This document shows positions 15,589 through 16,350 of a stretch of DNA of 16,350 nt, piece after piece. The translations under genes were made by a program, and so were the position numbers. The notes under the pieces were generated by a model. It was not told where the DNA came from and ran no database searches. It worked only from the letters and a program-made list of their open reading frames with translations. Source of the stretch: Bacillota bacterium (GTDB lineage Bacteria; Bacillota; Clostridia; Oscillospirales; Ethanoligenentaceae); assembly GCA_023391535.1 (NCBI GenBank), contig JAEWAU010000103.1:1-16350 (forward strand). Direction: 5' to 3'. Position 1 is the stretch's first letter, and each line of letters starts with the position of its first letter.

Positions 15589-15674
15589 CTTATTCCCCGC
15601 GAAAGCTGTTATCGGCTCCGGGAACGCCGGCTGGTTTTCAGTATGGCCCGAAAACGCGCGGGCTAATCCTTCGC

Positions 15675-16094
15675 TCAGAACCCCAGCGTTTCCATCGCTT
15701 CCACAACGGATTCCGCCGTGACGCTTTCGTTCAGCTCGGCCCAGCGCTGCTTGTCCCAGATCTCCACGCGGTTGGACGCGCCGATGATCATCACGTCGCG
15801 CGCAAGAGCCGCGTATTCGCGCAGGTTCGCGGGCAGCAGCACGCGTCCCTGCTTATCGGATTCCAGTTCCGCCGCGCCGGCAAAGAAAAAGCGCTGCAGG
15901 TTGCGCGCTTTGGAAAGGGGCATGGCGCGGATCTTCTCCTCGAGCAGCTTCCACTCCTCCAGGGAATAGACGAACAGGCAGCCGTCGAGCCCTTTGGTGG
16001 CGATAAAACGCCCCCCGAGCTCCTCACGAAGGCGGGCCGGTATGAATACGCGGCCTTTCTCGTCCAGGCTGTGCGGATATTCGCCTATCAGCAT
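15675..16094 (-). CDS. mraZ: Transcriptional regulator MraZ
   Basis: 139-aa DNA-binding protein that regulates the dcw promoter and assembles into rings of 8-12 subunits in known relatives. The ATG at 16094 gives the canonical MLIGEYPHSLDEKGR start; an upstream frame to 16154 would begin close to the transcription start and cross the operator repeats. Two AbrB/SpoVT-like swapped-hairpin repeats each carry the DxxxR motif: DEKGR at 11-15 followed by VFIPARLREEL, and DKQGR at 80-84 followed by VLLPANLREYA. The start has only a GGTGGG-like ribosome site. It is the first gene of the cluster, and three GTGG-type repeats at its promoter suggest autoregulation. Confidence 0.96.
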   Translation of the reverse strand: MLIGEYPHSLDEKGRVFIPARLREELGGRFIATKGLDGCLFVYSLEEWKLLEEKIRAMPLSKARNLQRFFFAGAAELESDKQGRVLLPANLREYAALARDVMIIGASNRVEIWDKQRWAELNESVTAESVVEAMETLGF

Positions 16095-16127
16095 AAGATC
16101 CCACCCCGGCGTTTCGGAATCAGATTC

Positions 16128-16152
16128 CCCACTTTGCCCCACTTTTAACCAC
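16128..16152 (-). promoter_or_regulatory. Candidate MraZ operator: three GTGG repeats at 10-bp period
   Basis: On the minus strand GTGGT (16152-16148), GTGGG (16142-16138) and GTGGG (16132-16128) repeat at exactly 10 bp, and the last two share AAAGTGGGG. MraZ of other bacteria is known to bind direct TGGGN or AAAGTG-type repeats of this spacing at its own promoter. They lie just downstream of the -10 element, covering the predicted start site. That position suits repression. Confidence 0.75.
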
Positions 16153-16159
16153 AAGGTTC

Positions 16160-16188
16160 ATTATATACGCGTGAGTTGGAAAATTCAA
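16160..16188 (-). promoter_or_regulatory. Main dcw promoter upstream of mraZ
   Basis: On the minus strand TTGAAT (16188-16183), a 17-nt spacer and a perfect TATAAT (16165-16160): a good sigma-A promoter. The start falls near 16153, giving an mRNA leader of about 60 nt before the mraZ ATG. The MraZ-type repeats begin at the start site. Confidence 0.8.
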
Positions 16189-16350
16189 TACATTCCGGGT
16201 AAAGTTCCAAACTTTCTCTTTTTCGTACCGATTCTGCGTTTTTCGCGTAAATCTTGCGATTGTCTTGCCAAACGCGGGGTTTTTCCGTCGAAAAACGCTG
16301 TATGGAATCCGCAGGCGCGAAAAAAGCGGAGCCGCCGCGAAACGCATAAA

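Noticed and set aside
16120..16347. 75-codon minus-strand frame upstream of mraZ
   Set aside because: It spans the dcw promoter and MraZ repeats, has no ribosome site that I can see, and its composition is unlike a conserved protein.

Overview
The window is a complete, leftward-transcribed division and cell wall (dcw) cluster from a high-GC member of the Clostridia (Bacillota), most likely in the Oscillospiraceae/Ruminococcaceae. That placement is an inference. It rests on the gene order, a division PBP with two PASTA domains, a MurE carrying the meso-diaminopimelate DNPR motif, an FtsL of clostridial type, and a CorA whose soluble domain resembles the clostridial family. All thirteen genes I can support lie on the minus strand. 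The long plus-strand reading frames are antisense shadows.

From right to left in the direction of transcription: a promoter at about 16160-16188 with three GTGG-type repeats at an exact 10-bp period just downstream (candidate MraZ operator), mraZ, rsmH, ftsL, the division transpeptidase (pbpB/spoVD type), murE, murF, mraY, ftsW, murA, ftsQ (divIB) and ftsZ. After a strong hairpin at 2382-2428 come an orphan solute-binding lipoprotein and a CorA-family membrane protein with its own promoter and a leader of about 200 nt.

Together the genes cover transcriptional control of the cluster (MraZ), 16S rRNA methylation (RsmH), cytoplasmic precursor synthesis (MurA, MurE, MurF), lipid I formation (MraY), septal glycan polymerisation and crosslinking (FtsW with the PBP), and the divisome scaffold (FtsL, FtsQ, FtsZ). 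murD and murG are absent from the places where they often sit (mraY-ftsW and ftsW-murA). The sporulation genes spoIIGA/sigE/sigG, which often follow ftsZ in spore formers, are also absent.

The least ordinary material is between genes. Spacers are 38-199 nt, loose for a dcw cluster. Three of them carry related hairpins built on ATCCGC...GCGGAT arms. The ftsZ leader has A-tracts phased at 11 bp upstream of an extended -10 promoter. The murA-ftsQ spacer has a degenerate G-rich tandem repeat that fits a G-quadruplex pattern. I see no mobile element, CRISPR array, tRNA or rRNA, and no evidence of a wholly new multi-gene system. The regulatory RNA/DNA elements and the CorA that lacks GMN are the best leads. 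The right edge (16189-16350) is upstream DNA with a few A/T-rich inverted repeats and no supported gene.
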